DNA of 64,000 nt, taken from Collinsella aerofaciens. GTDB lineage: Bacteria; Actinomycetota; Coriobacteriia; Coriobacteriales; Coriobacteriaceae. The notes beneath the pieces were generated by a model. That model did not search any database. It saw only the letters and a list, made by a program, of their open reading frames with translations, and was not told the DNA's origin. The translations under genes were made by a program, and so were the position numbers. Below are positions 62,595 through 64,000 of this stretch, one piece after another. Location of the stretch: NCBI GenBank assembly GCA_021639365.1, contig JAJXHK010000005.1, forward strand, positions 1 through 64,000, read 5' to 3'. How positions within the stretch are numbered: position 1 is the stretch's first letter; each line of letters starts with the position of its first letter.

Positions 62595-62897
62595 GGGCAA
62601 ACACCTTTCTTTTGTATCGCGTCATAGGTAGTGGACATTATACGGCACAAAGCAGCAACGCGGCGGCATGTCTGACCGAACGAGGGTATGGGGACTCGTT
62701 CGGCCAGACGCGCCGCCGCGGTTTGTGATCCCTTTTCCTCCGTCCCCTTCGGATCACGTGATCCCTTGGGGACGGAGGAAAAGGGATCATTTCGTAGACC
62801 CGTGGCTGCCCTGGAAACCGAATGACGGTACGAGCATCCATTCGGCTTCCAAGGCAGCCACGAGCAGAACAGACAAACAGGAATAGGCAGCGACCCG
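62595..62897. repeat. Three consecutive long hairpins between hisS and the MFS gene
   Basis: Stems at 62661-62718 (CGGCGGC..TCTG.CCGAACGAG arms, three mismatches, loop GGTATGGGGA), 62726-62789 (perfect 22-bp arms TGATCCCTTTTCCTCCGTCCCC) and 62801-62862 (CGTGGCTGCC/GGCAGCCACG with inner CCGAATG/CATTCGG). The last one is 36 bases beyond the stop of the MFS gene and could end its transcript. The first two carry GTCCCC or its complement, linking them to the dispersed family. Confidence 0.7.
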
Positions 62898-64000
62898 CTA
62901 CTCCCCCGCCACGCTTGCGCGCAGCTTGGCGGCGATGGGCTCCGAGGCCAGCAGGAATACGAGCATGACCACAGAACACACCAGGCACACGATCCAGGTG
63001 CTCGCAAAGGAGCCCGTGGCATCGAACAGCACGCCCGAGACAATGGCGCCCACGGTGCCGCCGACCATCTCGAGCGAGGTGATGGTGCCCGTGACCTTGC
63101 CGAGGTCGGCCATGCCAAACTGCTTGGACGCGGCGATGGTAGGCGTGATGGTGCCCATGCACGTTCCGATACCAAAGCTCACAGCGGCGACAATAGGACC
63201 GAGGTCCGTCGTCGGGAAGCACAGCGCCACGCAGGCGATAATGCACGCAACGGAGCCAAGGATATTGCCAAAGCGCAGGCCAAAGCGGTCATAGATCGCA
63301 CCGAGCGAAATCTTGGCAATAACGACGGTGACCATGTAGACCGAAAGCACAGTACCCGCCCACATGGGATCGTGGCCGCCCGTGACGATCTTGGCGCCGT
63401 TGACGGTAACACTCGTCATGTTGGTAACCTGGTTGGGCAGGATGGCGCCATTGACCAAGCCCATAAAGAGGAAGGCGACGACGAGCAGCCAAAATGCCGG
63501 GCTCTTCTTGATACGAGACCAGCCGACGCTAACCTCGGGGGCTGCCTTCTCGTTCTTATCACCCGTGGCAGAAGCAGACGGGTCGCCTGGGTTCTCGCCG
63601 AGCGGCTTAAGACCGATCTCGGAAGGCTTGGTGCGGAAGGAATAGGCCGTGATGGGCAGCGCCGCCACCATGCAGATAGCCGCGAGCACCAGGAAGGCGG
63701 AACGCCAGCCAACGCTCACGATGAGCGAGCTCACGATGGGAGACAGAATAGCGCCGCCAAAGCCCGAGCCCGAAAGCGCGATGGAGATGGCAAGGCCTCG
63801 CTTGGCCGTAAACCAGTTGGCGGTCACTAGGCTGATGAGCAGGCGGGTCGAGGCCACGGCGAAGCAGCCCGAGACGGCAAAGAGCACGTAGACCTGCCAA
63901 AGCTCGCCCACAAAGCTCATGCCGACAAGCACGGCAGAGGTGGCGATAACGGTGAGGGAGCCCAAAACGCGGCCGCTCACCTTATCGGCGACATGGCCGA
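62898..64000 (-). CDS. MFS transporter (partial, cut by right edge)
   Basis: Frame open to the edge; the visible 366 residues begin GHVADKVSGRVLG, motif A of the major facilitator superfamily, so the protein is missing roughly its first one or two membrane segments. The rest gives about ten helices with a central hydrophilic loop (SEIGLKPLGENPGDPSASAT). The pattern GIGTCMGTITPTIAASKQFGMADLGKVTG is typical of OFA/monocarboxylate-type transporters (oxalate, formate, lactate). Given the lar genes a carboxylate substrate is possible but unproven. Confidence 0.88.
   Translation of the reverse strand, partial: GHVADKVSGRVLGSLTVIATSAVLVGMSFVGELWQVYVLFAVSGCFAVASTRLLISLVTANWFTAKRGLAISIALSGSGFGGAILSPIVSSLIVSVGWRSAFLVLAAICMVAALPITAYSFRTKPSEIGLKPLGENPGDPSASATGDKNEKAAPEVSVGWSRIKKSPAFWLLVVAFLFMGLVNGAILPNQVTNMTSVTVNGAKIVTGGHDPMWAGTVLSVYMVTVVIAKISLGAIYDRFGLRFGNILGSVACIIACVALCFPTTDLGPIVAAVSFGIGTCMGTITPTIAASKQFGMADLGKVTGTITSLEMVGGTVGAIVSGVLFDATGSFASTWIVCLVCSVVMLVFLLASEPIAAKLRASVAGE

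Overview
The window looks like ordinary chromosome from a high-GC, Gram-positive anaerobe or facultative gut bacterium. The best fit is an actinomycete of the Coriobacteriia, of Collinsella type. The evidence is indirect: sortase-built pili with LPXTG-type anchors, GatCAB transamidosome genes, an OmpR-type GlnR-like regulator beside a GlnA paralogue, an Ebg-type beta-galactosidase, lactate-racemase genes, and intergenic spacers full of GC-rich hairpins. No rRNA, tRNA, CRISPR array, transposase or prophage gene was recognised.

Layout, left to right. 1-2.3 kb: 5' part of an ABC exporter gene (minus, runs off the left edge) divergent from an AraC regulator, then a tandem terminator/hairpin array. 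2.3-5.8 kb: gatCAB operon (minus). 6.1-15.1 kb: pilus locus (minus), with tip adhesin, minor pilin and major pilin in one operon from a clear promoter near 15.2 kb; a separate class C sortase gene lies downstream. Between pilin and sortase is a duplicated 255-bp element that I read as a type I toxin-antitoxin-like locus: a 50-aa basic membrane peptide opposed by a convergent small RNA, plus a second copy whose toxin start is lost. 15.6-20.6 kb: HAD phosphatase, MFS transporter, a MoaC-MobB fusion and MoaA (molybdopterin). 20.8-26.2 kb: heterodimeric ABC exporter divergent from a MATE exporter with a MerR-type promoter. 26.2-29.4 kb: PIN/Phd toxin-antitoxin pair and ligA. 29.7-33.4 kb: HtrA protease, GlnR-like regulator and a glutamine synthetase paralogue that lacks key metal ligands. 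33.5-39 kb: LacI and GntR regulators, an AlbA_2-type ATPase/regulator with a large palindrome at its promoter, and an old-yellow-enzyme-type flavoprotein. 39-42.4 kb: ferrous-iron uptake (two feoA, feoB, a Cys-rich small membrane protein). 42.6-44.7 kb: an HPr with Asp at the regulatory-serine position, a MITE-like 226-bp element and an APC permease. 44.9-49.7 kb: ebgA-ebgC with a divergent LacI repressor and three identical operators. 50-52.7 kb: aspS and a SerB-like phosphatase. 52.8-57.5 kb: lactate racemase locus: larB, a larC without its C-terminal half, and a TetR gene on plus; larA and a LarD-like channel gene on minus. 58.2-64 kb: ppc, hisS, and the 3' part of an MFS gene cut by the right edge.

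The genes suggest a fermenter that takes up iron(II), uses beta-galactosides, interconverts D- and L-lactate and displays pili. The non-coding part is the most unusual. Besides the toxin-antitoxin-like repeat, two 127-nt elements with identical stem/loop geometry (29-12-15-15-15-12-29) but different, compensating stem sequences sit 21-24 nt after the stop codons of the larD-like gene and ppc. At least ten other intergenic hairpins share a GTCCCC-like loop with differing stems.
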